64,000 bases of DNA from Staphylococcus cornubiensis. Its GTDB lineage: Bacteria > Bacillota > Bacilli > Staphylococcales > Staphylococcaceae. The notes under the pieces were generated by a model. It was not told the origin of the DNA, ran no database searches, and saw nothing but the letters and a program-made list of their open reading frames with translations. A program made the position numbers and the translations under genes. The stretch lies in assembly GCF_900183575.1 (NCBI RefSeq), contig NZ_FXUZ01000003.1, forward strand, positions 186,001 through 250,000. Direction: 5' to 3'. Below are positions 1 through 8,068 of this stretch, in pieces (position 1 is the first letter of the stretch; every line of letters starts with the position of its first letter).

Positions 1-122
1 TTTTTCGTATCTTTTGGAATTTCGATTTTAATTTCAGGAATCGTTTCGACAAGTTGCGCTTGTTGAATACTTTTTTCAATTTCCTGAATCAATGTCTGTT
101 TCACTTGATCAATAATGTTCAT
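1..122 (-). CDS. argS: Arginine--tRNA ligase, N-terminal fragment
   Basis: The first 40 codons of arginyl-tRNA synthetase, which charges tRNA-Arg in the cytoplasm. The gene runs off the left edge of the window. The visible protein starts [18 protein letters not shown] and continues with [14 protein letters not shown], which matches the N-terminal additional domain of staphylococcal ArgS almost residue for residue as I remember it. The ATG lies 1 base after the stop codon of the upstream DUF1934 gene, so the two are probably cotranscribed, as with ywiB-argS in Bacillus. No catalytic motif is inside the window; the call rests on the N-terminal match and the neighbour. Confidence 0.9.
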   Translation of the reverse strand, partial: MNIIDQVKQTLIQEIEKSIQQAQLVETIPEIKIEIPKDTK

Positions 123-123
123 C

Positions 124-546
124 TTATTTCTCCTTATATTTAATTTCGTATTGATAGGTGCCCATTTTTTCATCGCCTTGGAATAATGCATAATGCACTT
201 TCAACTTACCGCCGTCTGGTGTCACGAAATGAAGAATGCTCATCGTATGCACGGTCAACACCATTTTACCATGAGGCAATTCGTAAAATGTCGTCGTATC
301 TTGTCCTTCGATAAAATGCATATTCATATTGATATCGCCTTTTCGAATCAATTTGACGCTATCATCTGCCAGCTTAATCGTCACATTGACAGTCGCGTTT
401 TCAATTTGTTCTTGATAACGAATCCAATCCGTCTCTTTTTTCAACCATTGGCCCGTTGTTTGATGTGAAAAATGCTCTTTTTGCGCATCTCTTTTAACAA
501 TTTGATGTACATCAATTTTGACGTTATGCTCCACGGTCTTCTTCAC
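124..546 (-). CDS. DUF1934 (YwiB-like) beta-barrel protein
   Basis: A 140-residue protein of the DUF1934/YwiB family, small calycin-like beta-barrel proteins of unknown function found immediately upstream of argS in Firmicutes. Features visible are alternating hydrophobic beta strands, the segment [18 protein letters not shown] in the middle, and a C-terminal [11 protein letters not shown] strand. The predicted start is GTG, with an AAGTAAG stretch just upstream that is a poor ribosome site, so the start is less certain than the frame. It ends 1 base before the argS start. Function is unknown; family and context are reasonably secure. Confidence 0.82.
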   Translation of the reverse strand: MKKTVEHNVKIDVHQIVKRDAQKEHFSHQTTGQWLKKETDWIRYQEQIENATVNVTIKLADDSVKLIRKGDINMNMHFIEGQDTTTFYELPHGKMVLTVHTMSILHFVTPDGGKLKVHYALFQGDEKMGTYQYEIKYKEK

Positions 547-654
547 CTTACTTCATAAAATAATACTTGTCATTATAACACAAGTTACATATTGTGGATG
601 TAGAGAATTCCACATTTTTATTTCATCTACCTTAAAATATTGAAAGAAATACAC

Positions 655-711
655 AAGGTGACTCTCTTCTAAATTCACTTATCGAAAGTTGTTTAGAAAT
701 CAAGTCACCTT
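655..711. terminator. Nested hairpin between ywhD and the DUF1934 gene
   Basis: The arms AAGGTGACT and AGTCACCTT (9 bp) enclose a second stem, TTCTAAA/TTTAGAA. There is no strong T-run on either strand, so it is terminator-like or a structured spacer. It would separate the ywhD transcript from the ywiB-argS unit; both lie on the minus strand. Confidence 0.45.
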
Positions 712-761
712 TAAACAAACTGTAAGCACTATGCCATCAAGCTGTAATGACGACCCGCCTT

Positions 762-1277
762 CTATTCAGCATCATTAAAAGCTTGCTGCAATGCTTCTGA
801 AGAATTGGCCCACATGTCCGGGTTATGTGTTTTAAGAAAATCGGCTAAAATTTGACGGTTTTTAGCACCAATATGATCGACAATCACTTTATGCTTCATC
901 GATTTATCCATCATATTGACATGTTCGGGCATACTTTTATACCCACGACGGATGGACTTATTGACTAACAAATAGGCCGCAGTAACCCCTGCATAATAAG
1001 GACCGTGTTCACCGCGTTCTGTTGTCACCCAACATAGCCAATATGCTTTAGCCCCTTCCACATCAACAGTGTCTTTATCGGTAATCCATTTCACGCCACG
1101 TTCGACTGCTGCACGTGCATGCATTGCGCCGATATCAATAAAGGCTTCTTCCGCATCAATATCGATAAAAACGGGTGCAATATTATCGAGACTGATTGAA
1201 CCAATATTAGTCCCTTTATGACCGTCTAATGGATCATTCTTGATAATGTTAAAATTAAACCCTTTTTTCTCAGCCAT
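762..1277 (-). CDS. YwhD family protein
   Basis: A 171-residue soluble protein of the YwhD family (Bacillus subtilis YwhD), with no established function. Recognisable segments are FNIIKNDPLDGHKG near the start, the acidic FIDIDAEEAFIDIGAMHARA around residues 37-56, and VTTERGEHGPYYAGVTAAYL around 85-104. A good ribosome site (GGAGG) precedes the ATG by 9 bases. No signal peptide or membrane segment is present. It sits between the HD hydrolase gene and ywiB-argS, as is common in staphylococci. The family assignment is confident; no function is claimed. Confidence 0.85.
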   Translation of the reverse strand: MAEKKGFNFNIIKNDPLDGHKGTNIGSISLDNIAPVFIDIDAEEAFIDIGAMHARAAVERGVKWITDKDTVDVEGAKAYWLCWVTTERGEHGPYYAGVTAAYLLVNKSIRRGYKSMPEHVNMMDKSMKHKVIVDHIGAKNRQILADFLKTHNPDMWANSSEALQQAFNDAE

Positions 1278-1367
1278 GTCATTTTACCTCCAAATTTTTC
1301 ATACTTCACGTCATTGTCATTTTAAAATGCATTGCTCCGTTTGTGAACGTATTTATGCCTTAGTCGG

Positions 1368-2666
1368 TTAATTCAACTCATTGAGCAAGTTAATAATTTT
1401 CGCTTTAATTTCTGGATCCTCAATGTTCATCACGAGCTCTTTCGGGTAATAAAGCTTATAATCTTCACGTTTAATGCCCGTAATACTAGAAATAATGAGC
1501 GATTGGCTACTAATTTCACGAATACCGCCATTATTTTGTAATAAGTGAATCGGTTGTCTATTCGAACCTGGTCGATCGTAATCATAAGGCAAATCCGAAA
1601 ACGAATCACTCACAAAATAATAATCAGGGTCAATGCCTGCTTGTTCAAATAAATCGCGCAGCTCAGTAATTGTAATAATCGAGCCATCAAACGGTAAAAA
1701 TTTAAATAAGTCTCGATGGATAAAACGACGTGCCAAATCACTCAAAATAGGGTCCTCTTCATCTATCCAGCGCTTCAAATAATACGTCACATCGGCTTCA
1801 TCTAATTGCACGTACTCTTCTACAGTCGCACGATTTTCGAAAAATGGCACAAAATCACGCGGCGGAATATTAAATTCGTATCCTTGCTCGTATAAATATT
1901 TGGCGCGTTTAAAACAATGATTGAGGACGACTTCACCACCACGACTCACCGGATGGAAATAAATTTGCCAATACATTTGATAACGGCTCATAATAAAGTT
2001 TTCAACTGCATGCATGCCGCTTTCTTTAATCAACACTTCATCTGCTGAAGGACGCATCAATCGCAAAATACGCTCCATATCAAACGTGCCATAAGACACC
2101 CCTGTAAAATAGGCATCACGCTGCAAATAATCCATACGGTCTGCATCAATTTGTGACGAAATCATCGACACGACCAATGGATTGTGGTGTGTTTTATTAA
2201 TCACTTCTGCAACTTCAGCTGGAAAAGTTTCACTGACACGTCTCAATACAGTATTCACTTCTGTATCACCCATAATAATCGCTTGTGTATAGGCTTCATG
2301 ATCTGTATTAAAAATCTTTTCGAAACTATGCGAAAAAGGCCCGTGTCCTAAATCATGTAATAACGCAGCACACATCGCAAGTGGTCGGTCAGCATTATTC
2401 CATTCTTGTCGGTCTTTAAACGTCTCATCAATCATACGACGGACAATTTCGTATACGCCAAGGGAATGACCAAAACGACTATGTTCAGCCGTGTGAAAAG
2501 CTAAATTTAGCGTCCCGAGCTGTTTAATCCGACGTAATCGTTGAAATTCTTTTGTTTTGATTAAATCCCAAATCAGCTGATCTTGAACGTGAATATAGCG
2601 ATGAATGGGATCTTTGAACACTTTCTCTTCTGATAACTTACGTGTGACATAAGCTGTTTCTGTCAA
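1368..2666 (-). CDS. HD-domain phosphohydrolase (YwfO type)
   Basis: A 432-residue cytoplasmic HD-superfamily hydrolase related to B. subtilis YwfO and to dNTPase-like SAMHD proteins. The metal-binding HD signature is visible as AALLHDLGHGPFSHSFE around residues 98-114, preceded by HSRFGHSLGVYEIVRRM, and IDADRMDYLQRDA follows near residue 175. These are the usual H...HD...D ligands of the fold. The start is TTG, supported by AGGAGGG six bases upstream; the next in-frame ATG would delete the N-terminal strand. A GNAT gene ends a few bases upstream on the same strand, so cotranscription is likely. The substrate, probably a nucleotide, cannot be read from sequence. Confidence 0.88.
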   Translation of the reverse strand: MTETAYVTRKLSEEKVFKDPIHRYIHVQDQLIWDLIKTKEFQRLRRIKQLGTLNLAFHTAEHSRFGHSLGVYEIVRRMIDETFKDRQEWNNADRPLAMCAALLHDLGHGPFSHSFEKIFNTDHEAYTQAIIMGDTEVNTVLRRVSETFPAEVAEVINKTHHNPLVVSMISSQIDADRMDYLQRDAYFTGVSYGTFDMERILRLMRPSADEVLIKESGMHAVENFIMSRYQMYWQIYFHPVSRGGEVVLNHCFKRAKYLYEQGYEFNIPPRDFVPFFENRATVEEYVQLDEADVTYYLKRWIDEEDPILSDLARRFIHRDLFKFLPFDGSIITITELRDLFEQAGIDPDYYFVSDSFSDLPYDYDRPGSNRQPIHLLQNNGGIREISSQSLIISSITGIKREDYKLYYPKELVMNIEDPEIKAKIINLLNELN

Positions 2667-2688
2667 TCAAAACCCTCCTTGTTGGCAT

Positions 2689-3168
2689 TTAACTTAATGG
2701 TTTTTTCATGAGTGCGAGATTCATCGTTTCACCGTACATCACATGTGCATACGTACGAATGATTTCAAAACCTTCTTGTTCGTAAAATGCGACACCTTTT
2801 TCGTTTTTCGTGTCGACTTCTAAATAGACCGCATCATATTGGCCTTTATAATGTTCTAAACCTTGTTCTAATAGTAAGCGGCCATATCCTTTATTTTGAG
2901 AGTGTGGGCGAACGTAATGCGCAGATAAATACAACTCACTGCCTTGAATAAAGTTCGCAAAACCGACAACTTCTTTATCTTCAATTGCAACCATAAATAG
3001 TTGTTCTTCTAATCGTTTACGCAAATGCTCTTCGTTATATGAAGCTGCGAGGAGTTCATTCACTGTTGAAGCTGCATAAATATTTAAGTACGTATTGTAC
3101 CACGCTTTTGTCGCAACATCGCGGATACCGATTACATCATCTGGTGTAGCAATTCTTACTTCATACAT
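2689..3168 (-). CDS. GNAT family N-acetyltransferase
   Basis: A 159-residue GNAT acetyltransferase that transfers acetyl from acetyl-CoA to an unknown amine. The N-terminus (YEVRIATPDDVIGIRDVATKA) is the usual strand-helix opening. The acetyl-CoA pyrophosphate loop appears as SQNKGYGRLLLEQGLEHY near residues 89-106 (Q/R-x-x-G-x-G/A pattern), followed by LEVDTKNEKGVAFYEQEGF, the GNAT motif B strand and helix. The gene lies 22 bases upstream of ywfO on the same strand, suggesting an operon. Substrate unknown. Confidence 0.85.
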   Translation of the reverse strand: MYEVRIATPDDVIGIRDVATKAWYNTYLNIYAASTVNELLAASYNEEHLRKRLEEQLFMVAIEDKEVVGFANFIQGSELYLSAHYVRPHSQNKGYGRLLLEQGLEHYKGQYDAVYLEVDTKNEKGVAFYEQEGFEIIRTYAHVMYGETMNLALMKKPLS

Positions 3169-3498
3169 TCCACATTTCGCTCCTTATTGCTTGCTAGAAT
3201 ACTTTTTATTATATCATAAATGAAGGGCTAAACAGCGGGGAAAATGCTTCAGATTGCAAGTGTTTTCGAGTCGAACAACATGACGAGTTAATGCATATTT
3301 CGGCATGAGTTGCGTGTGGTGTCGTCGTTACTTTCCTATTCTTTACTTTTCGGTTTTCATTACTGATGATTTTGGACATTCCGACGATTTTTCACTTCAA
3401 TTTGAATTTTGCGGTTTTACGATTGTTATGATGGTCTCTCGTTTTTATGCCAAACCTAGCTGAATTTCGATGATTATAAAACGATGCATGCGCATATA
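3169..3498. other. Non-coding gap upstream of the GNAT gene
   Basis: About 330 bases without a convincing reading frame. The first 30 bases carry the GNAT leader. The rest is of average composition with scattered GACGA/TTTCG words. I see no RNA gene or repeat shared with the rest of the window. Confidence 0.4.
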
Positions 3499-3541
3499 AA
3501 AAAGAGACGTGCCTTTTCAAAATTTAAGGGGCGTCTCTTTG
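3499..3541 (-). terminator. Rho-independent terminator of the DUF1450 gene
   Basis: AAAGAGACG pairs with CGTCTCTTT, extended by a GCC/GGC region, and on the minus strand the stem is followed by six T residues. It lies 31 bases beyond the stop codon of the DUF1450 gene. Confidence 0.75.
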
Positions 3542-3571
3542 CCTATAGCTCTATTGAATAAGAAATTGGGG

Positions 3572-3910
3572 TTACGCTTTATGACGATTTGCCAATTTTT
3601 CTTTTAATTTACGGTCTTGTTCTTCTTTGCGACGTTTTCGTTCTTCATTACGCTTTCTCAAACGCTCTTCTTCTTCAGGATCGCGTGGCTTTTGAAGCTG
3701 CTTCTGAACTTTTTCCATCAATTCTTCTTCAGTCGTTGCAGCAAGCGGACGGTTATTGACAAACGCAAATGTTTTACGTCGACCTGGTCCACAATATGAT
3801 TGACAACCCACTTCAATCTCAGCGTCTGGGTCAAGCTTTTTCAGTTTTTGCGTCAACGTTTTAAGATTCACTGCTTGGCAATCATCGCAAACCAAAAATT
3901 TATTTTTCAC
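3572..3910 (-). CDS. DUF1450 (YuzB-like) protein with charged tail
   Basis: A 112-residue cytoplasmic protein. The first 75 residues match DUF1450, with the cysteine pattern LVCDDCQ at residues 6-12 and [10 protein letters not shown] at 35-44. This resembles the 2Fe-2S thioredoxin-like fold and could bind metal or iron-sulfur. The last third is an extreme K/R/E helix (roughly residues 76-112, [20 protein letters not shown] and on), predicted as a coiled or single alpha helix. The start is GTG with GAGG a few bases upstream. It is the last gene before the protease array and is transcribed away from it. Function unknown. Confidence 0.82.
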   Translation of the reverse strand: MKNKFLVCDDCQAVNLKTLTQKLKKLDPDAEIEVGCQSYCGPGRRKTFAFVNNRPLAATTEEELMEKVQKQLQKPRDPEEEERLRKRNEERKRRKEEQDRKLKEKLANRHKA

Positions 3911-4035
3911 CTCGACGTCCCACCTCTCAATTTTTTAACTCTATTCATTTTACTCTTTTTTCACAATTTTTCAAGGTGGAAATATTCAAGTCACACTACG
4001 ATTTATCGTGAGACACTTTCACTTTTTCTGACAAA

Positions 4036-4229
4036 CCTATTAGTCAATTGCCTCAAATTTATCCTTCAAGCGATTCATACATGGCATATATTAACGTTCA
4101 GCTCATTATCATTCATCTACAATTCCAGTCTATTCAATTTAAATCTACATAAAATTGTTATTGAATCAATCGCACATACTTTTTATTCTTATGTTGATTT
4201 ATAAAATAATAAAATAAAGGTGTGATCAC
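4036..4229 (+). repeat. Class I protease upstream repeat, copy 1
   Basis: About 190 bases homologous to the stretches at 5088-5279 and 7011-7205. All share CATTAGTCAATTGCC-like sequence at the left end, ATCCTTCAAG, a promoter and a final AAAATAAAGGTGTGAT ribosome site. The copy includes TTGAAT (4161-4166), a 17-base spacer and TATTCT (4184-4189). The upstream region was evidently duplicated together with the gene. Confidence 0.8.
4161..4189 (+). promoter_or_regulatory. Class I promoter of protease 1
   Basis: -35 TTGAAT, 17-base spacer, -10 TATTCT. The same spacing is conserved ahead of proteases 2 and 4, where the -10 is TATGAT. It predicts a leader of roughly 35 bases before the ATG at 4230. 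Confidence 0.6.
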
Positions 4230-4952
4230 ATGAAAAGATTACGTTTAATACTTTTATTATCTTTAGCATGCTTAGTCCTTAACCCTATCGATTCCGCTTA
4301 TGCCAAAGGGAAACAACGACCTGTTCCAGATACCATTGCAGACTCGCACAGTAAATATACTGCATTATACAAAAATGCGAATGGTCGCTACTGTACAGCG
4401 ATTCTCATTTCATCCACTGCCGCATTAACTGCTAAACATTGTGCAGGATCTCAACCCTTAAAAAAGGCCGGCACGATCTATCCAGGCGCAAATGGAGACA
4501 AAACACCATTTGGTTATATGAATATTAGCAGCTATATTCCAAACCCAAATCCCAACTACGATATTGCACTATTAAAAGGAACTGAAAGAGATCAAGACAA
4601 ATTTTATAAATACTATATTAGAAAATTCTCGACGACCGTTACAGGCTACACTGATGATGAATTACGTGGTTTCATTGGTCAAGACGTATACTCGTATGGT
4701 TATCCTCAAAAAAGTATTCCTTATGAGAAAATCCAATACCGGAGCGACGGGCAAATTACTAACTATCAAAGTACCCCAAAACCTTATCTTTTTACGGATA
4801 TGCCTAATTTTGAAGGACAATCAGGAGCAGGGGTTTTCAAAAAAGATGGTCCATTTGTCGGCATTATCGTTACAAGAAACGGCAATTATGAAGCAAATGT
4901 CCTCGCTTTTACTACAGAAATTGCAAAATGGATTAACGATAATGCGAAATAA
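4230..4952 (+). CDS. Secreted trypsin-fold serine protease 1 of 15
   Basis: A 240-residue secreted S1-family peptidase. Residues 1-25 are a type I signal peptide ending SAYA before Lys26. The triad is His70 (LTAKHC), Asp111 (NYDIAL) and Ser198 (GQSGAG); Cys55 and Cys71 are the only mature cysteines and fit the Cys42-Cys58 disulfide of chymotrypsin-like enzymes. Conserved YPGANGDKTPFGYMN and QYRSDG blocks recall bacterial glutamyl endopeptidases (Mpr/BSE type), but the residue 15 after the catalytic Ser is Ile, not the His that reads P1 glutamate in V8 protease. Only about eight residues lie between the signal cleavage and the VPDT block, so a long propeptide is unlikely. This copy alone has GQSGAG instead of GQSGSG. 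Ribosome site AAAGGTGTGAT. Substrate unknown. Confidence 0.9.
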   Translation: MKRLRLILLLSLACLVLNPIDSAYAKGKQRPVPDTIADSHSKYTALYKNANGRYCTAILISSTAALTAKHCAGSQPLKKAGTIYPGANGDKTPFGYMNISSYIPNPNPNYDIALLKGTERDQDKFYKYYIRKFSTTVTGYTDDELRGFIGQDVYSYGYPQKSIPYEKIQYRSDGQITNYQSTPKPYLFTDMPNFEGQSGAGVFKKDGPFVGIIVTRNGNYEANVLAFTTEIAKWINDNAK

Positions 4953-4991
4953 TACGTTGCTTTATTCTTAAGTCACTTTACAACTCACTTC

Positions 4992-5025
4992 AAAAGAGGT
5001 TGGTGTAGGATTGCTAACCTCTTCC
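4992..5025 (+). terminator. Hairpin after protease 1
   Basis: AAGAGGTT pairs with AACCTCTT around a 14-base loop. There is no long T-run beyond TTCC. It is the first of a series of similar hairpins found after most proteases of the array. Confidence 0.6.
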
Positions 5026-5087
5026 ATATGTTATGGTTGAGCGATAGCGGCATTTTATCGCTATCGCCTTCAACAATTTTCCTACAA

Positions 5088-5279
5088 GCCCATTAGTCAA
5101 TTGCCACAAATTCATCCTTCAAGTTTTTAATGCATGTCTTACATTATCGTTGCGCACGTTATCATGGATCTGCAATTTGAGTCGCTCAATACGAAATCGA
5201 CGCAAAAGCATCATTGAATAAATGATAGATAATTTTTATGATTATCTTGATATAAAATAAAAAATAAAGGTGTGATGAC
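5088..5279 (+). repeat. Class I protease upstream repeat, copy 2
   Basis: Homologous to 4036-4229 and 7011-7205. Similarity to the third copy begins still further left, at the TTTTATCGCTATC word near 5053. It holds the promoter at 5214-5242. Confidence 0.8.
5214..5242 (+). promoter_or_regulatory. Class I promoter of protease 2
   Basis: TTGAAT (5214-5219), 17 bases, TATGAT (5237-5242). The predicted transcript starts about 30 bases before the ATG. Confidence 0.65.
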
Positions 5280-6005
5280 ATGAAAAAATTATGTTTGACC
5301 TGCTTACTCTTTCTCTCATGTTTTCTGCTTATGCCTTTCAACACGACTTACGCCAAAGGAACACAAGTCCCCGTGCCAGACACCGTTGCAGATTCTCACA
5401 GTAAATATGCCGCATACTTTCAAACGAATTCAGGTCGCTATTGTACAGCCATCTTGATATCATCCACTGCAGCAATCACGGCTAGACATTGTGTAGGACT
5501 TAAACCTGCAGAAAGAGTAGGTACAATCTATCCAGGGCGAAATGGTGACCAAAGACCTTTTGGCTATATGAATATTAGGTTCTACATTCCACATCCCAAT
5601 CCAAAATATGATATTGCGTTAATCAAAGGTATTGAAAGAGACCAAGATGAATTCTACAAATACTATATTAAAAAATTCACGACGACAGTCCGAGGATACA
5701 CGGATGAAAAACTCAAAAGTTTCGTTGGTGATGAGGTGTACTCCTATGGTTATCCTAACAGAGAGTCAGTGCCTAAAAGATTACAATACCGTAGTGATGG
5801 CAAAATTAATCAATATAAAAAAACGCCAAGACCTTACCTTTTCACGGATATGCCTGCGGGTTATGGCGGTCAATCTGGGTCGGGGGTTTTCAAAAAAGAT
5901 AGTCAATTTATTGGCATTATCATCACAAGTACAAAGAGTAAAACTGCAAATGTGCTCCCTTTTACCGAAGACATTGCACAGTGGATTAACGACAATGCGA
6001 AATAA
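5280..6005 (+). CDS. Secreted trypsin-fold serine protease 2 of 15
   Basis: A 241-residue member of the array, with signal peptide to TTYA25 and triad His70 (ITARHC), Asp111 and Ser199. The loop before the nucleophile is one residue longer than in the other members (MPAGYGGQSG), which may alter the S1 pocket. Two extra cysteines occur in the signal segment (Cys5, Cys8) and would be removed on secretion; the mature Cys55/Cys71 pair is kept. It belongs with proteases 1, 3, 4 and 5 by the DSHSKY and DQDEFYKYY blocks. It has its own class I promoter and so is probably transcribed alone. Confidence 0.9.
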   Translation: MKKLCLTCLLFLSCFLLMPFNTTYAKGTQVPVPDTVADSHSKYAAYFQTNSGRYCTAILISSTAAITARHCVGLKPAERVGTIYPGRNGDQRPFGYMNIRFYIPHPNPKYDIALIKGIERDQDEFYKYYIKKFTTTVRGYTDEKLKSFVGDEVYSYGYPNRESVPKRLQYRSDGKINQYKKTPRPYLFTDMPAGYGGQSGSGVFKKDSQFIGIIITSTKSKTANVLPFTEDIAQWINDNAK

Positions 6006-6036
6006 CGCTTTGTCATATTTTTAACTTAGACCAGAA

Positions 6037-6066
6037 AGAGATGGGAGGTTGAAGTCCGGCCTCTCA
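6037..6066 (+). terminator. Weak hairpin after protease 2
   Basis: GAGATGGGAGG can pair imperfectly with CCTCTC. It is a degenerate version of the hairpin that follows other array genes. Confidence 0.35.
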
Positions 6067-6099
6067 ATCATTTGAACTTTCATCCCAAACCTTCACAGA

Positions 6100-6167
6100 T
6101 ACATCATTTTATAAAATTTTAAATATAATGCTTTAATATAAAAATCTTATATCAAAGGTGTGATGAT
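6100..6167 (+). promoter_or_regulatory. Class II upstream region of protease 3
   Basis: A compact AT-rich leader, TTATAAAATTTTAAATATAA-like, ending in the AAAGGTGTGAT ribosome site. The same CATAAAATTTTAA core precedes proteases 5 (about 8010), 6 (9058), 9 (12855), 10 (13775), 11 (14680), 12 (15507) and 15 (18177); proteases 8, 13 and 14 have shortened or altered forms. A TATAAT is visible here, but no common -35/-10 pair can be fixed, so only the conserved block is claimed. Confidence 0.5.
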
Positions 6168-6887
6168 ATGAAAAAATTATGTTTAATACTCTTACTATTT
6201 CTCTCGTGCTTTCTGCTGATACCTTTCAACACGACTTACGCCAAAAAAGGCACACAAGTCCCCGTTAAAGATACAGTGGCAGACTCTCATAGTAAATATG
6301 CTGCATATTATCAAGTGACTTCAACTCGTAGTTGTTCCGCTATCCTCATTTCATCCACTGCCGCACTCACCGCTAGACATTGTGTAGGCAAAGAACCTGC
6401 ACAAAGAGTGGGCACAATTTATCCAGGGCGTAATGGAGACAAAATCCCATTTGGTTATATGAATATTAGAACTTTCATCCCACATCCAGACTATGATATT
6501 GCAATCATAAAAGGAACTGAAAGAGATCAGGATAAATTCTACAAATACTATATTCGACCATTCACGACGACAGTTCGAGGTTACACAGATGAAGAATTAA
6601 ACAGTTTCGTCGGTAAAGAGGTATACTCCTATGGTTATCCGAACAGAAGTCCAGCGCCTAGGAGAGTACAATACCGTAGCGATGGTACTATTTATAAATA
6701 TATAAAAATCCCAGCACCTTACCTTCCAACGTATATGCCTGGTTATAGCGGGCAATCAGGGTCGGGAGTCTTCACAAAAGATGGTGAATTTATTGGAATT
6801 ATCAGCACAAAAACAAAACAAAACACCGCAGACGTACTCGCTTTTACCGAAGACATTGCAAAATGGATTAACAAACATGCGGAATAG
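6168..6887 (+). CDS. Secreted trypsin-fold serine protease 3 of 15
   Basis: A 239-residue protein with signal peptide to TTYA25 and triad His71 (LTARHC), Asp110 and Ser197; mature cysteines 56 and 72. It differs from its neighbours in KDT for PDT near residue 34, SCSAIL for YCTAIL before the catalytic His, and TYMPGYSGQSG before the nucleophile. The signal peptide is nearly the same as in proteases 2 and 5. The leader is the compact class II type rather than the long class I repeat. No sign of decay is seen. Confidence 0.9.
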   Translation: MKKLCLILLLFLSCFLLIPFNTTYAKKGTQVPVKDTVADSHSKYAAYYQVTSTRSCSAILISSTAALTARHCVGKEPAQRVGTIYPGRNGDKIPFGYMNIRTFIPHPDYDIAIIKGTERDQDKFYKYYIRPFTTTVRGYTDEELNSFVGKEVYSYGYPNRSPAPRRVQYRSDGTIYKYIKIPAPYLPTYMPGYSGQSGSGVFTKDGEFIGIISTKTKQNTADVLAFTEDIAKWINKHAE

Positions 6888-6926
6888 CGCATTACTTTCT
6901 TCTTATATAACTTTATAACGCACTTC

Positions 6927-6960
6927 AAAAGAGGTTGGTGCACGATTGCCAGCCTCTTCC
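6927..6960 (+). terminator. Hairpin after protease 3
   Basis: AAGAGGTTGG faces CCAGCCTCTT (one G-T pair) with a short loop and TTCC after the stem. It is the same design as the hairpin at 4992. Confidence 0.55.
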
Positions 6961-7010
6961 TTTAGCTACGGAAGATTTTATCGCTATCTCCTTTCAACAT
7001 TTTGCCTACA

Positions 7011-7205
7011 TGCCATTAGTCAATTGCCACAAATTAATCCTTCAAGCTATCAATGCATATCTTACATTATCGTTCAGCACGTTATCATTTATTTGCAATA
7101 ATCGCCTTTTCGATTTAAATCATCACAAAAGCATCATTGAATAATTGATACATCCTTTTTATGATTGTGTTGATTGATAAAATAATAAAATAAAGGTGTG
7201 ATGAC
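7011..7205 (+). repeat. Class I protease upstream repeat, copy 3
   Basis: Third long copy of the upstream repeat, closest to that of protease 2. It shares GCATCATTGAATAA and the promoter geometry. Confidence 0.8.
7137..7165 (+). promoter_or_regulatory. Class I promoter of protease 4
   Basis: TTGAAT (7137-7142), 17 bases, TATGAT (7160-7165); same boxes and spacing as for protease 2. Confidence 0.65.
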
Positions 7206-7922
7206 ATGAAAAAATTGCGCTTGATAATCCTATTTTCTCTAGCATGCTTGCTTCTTATGCCTTTTGACTCTGTTTATGCCAAAGGAAAACTAACACCCAT
7301 CCCTGATACTGTCGCAGATACTCACAGTAAATTAACTGCATTTTACAAAACCGCTTCAGGTCGCTATTGTACAGCTATCCTCATTTCATCCACTGCCGCA
7401 CTCACTGCTAAACATTGCATAAAGTCCCCAAGCAGAGGACTATGGGGTACAATATTTCCTGGGGCATCTAGAAACAAAACGCCTTTTGGTTATATGAATA
7501 TTAGAACCTACAAGCTACATCCAAATTCAAAGTATGATTTAGCGATCATCAAAGGAACCGACAGAGACCAAGATGAATTCTACAAATACTATATTGGAAA
7601 ATTCACTACGACAGTCAAAGGTTACACAAATGCAGAATTCAAAAGCTTCATTGGTCAGGATGTATACGCCTATGGTTATCCTCACGGTAGCCAGCTGATA
7701 AATAATATGCAATATCGCAGTGATGGTAAAATTACAAATTATAAAACAAAACCATATATTAATACCGATATGCCTGCTTATCCTGGACAATCGGGGTCTG
7801 GTGTTTTCAAAAAAGACAGTAAATTTATCGGACTTATGGTCAAAAGAACAAGTGGCAACACTGGCGTTGTACTCCCTTTCACCAAAGACATTGCAGATTG
7901 GATTAACCAAAATATGAATTAA
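7206..7922 (+). CDS. Secreted trypsin-fold serine protease 4 of 15
   Basis: A 238-residue protein with signal peptide to SVYA25 and triad His70 (LTAKHC), Asp111 (KYDLAI) and Ser196. It is the most divergent of the first five: the His-following loop is IKSPSRGLWGTIF where others have VGxxxAxRVGTIY, the strand before Asp is TYKLHPNSKY, and the strand after the nucleophile reads FIGLMVKR rather than FIGIIITR. These changes surround the active site, so a different substrate preference is a reasonable inference. It has a class I promoter and its own ribosome site. Confidence 0.9.
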   Translation: MKKLRLIILFSLACLLLMPFDSVYAKGKLTPIPDTVADTHSKLTAFYKTASGRYCTAILISSTAALTAKHCIKSPSRGLWGTIFPGASRNKTPFGYMNIRTYKLHPNSKYDLAIIKGTDRDQDEFYKYYIGKFTTTVKGYTNAEFKSFIGQDVYAYGYPHGSQLINNMQYRSDGKITNYKTKPYINTDMPAYPGQSGSGVFKKDSKFIGLMVKRTSGNTGVVLPFTKDIADWINQNMN

Positions 7923-7966
7923 CACTTTGCTGAACCTTTCAATAGTTTTTACCTCATAACAAATAG

Positions 7967-7994
7967 GAGGTTGGTGCATGATTGTCAATCTCAT
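7967..7994 (+). terminator. Degenerate hairpin after protease 4
   Basis: GAGGTTG can pair with CAATCTC with a G-T pair. It is poor but sits where the other array genes have their hairpin. Confidence 0.35.
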
Positions 7995-8068
7995 AAACGT
8001 ATTATTTCATAAAATTTTAATTATAATACTTCAAAATATTAAACATCTCATATCAAAGGTGTGATCAT

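Noticed and set aside
3800..4204. 134-codon plus-strand frame before protease 1
   Set aside because: It is antisense to the DUF1450 gene and runs through the class I promoter; composition is that of non-coding AT-rich DNA.
4260..4275. Conserved Cys in the protease signal peptides as a lipobox
   Set aside because: The residues before it (SLAC, FLSC, FLTC) do not fit L-x-x-C with small -1/-3 residues, an AYA cleavage site follows, and protease 13 has Tyr there.
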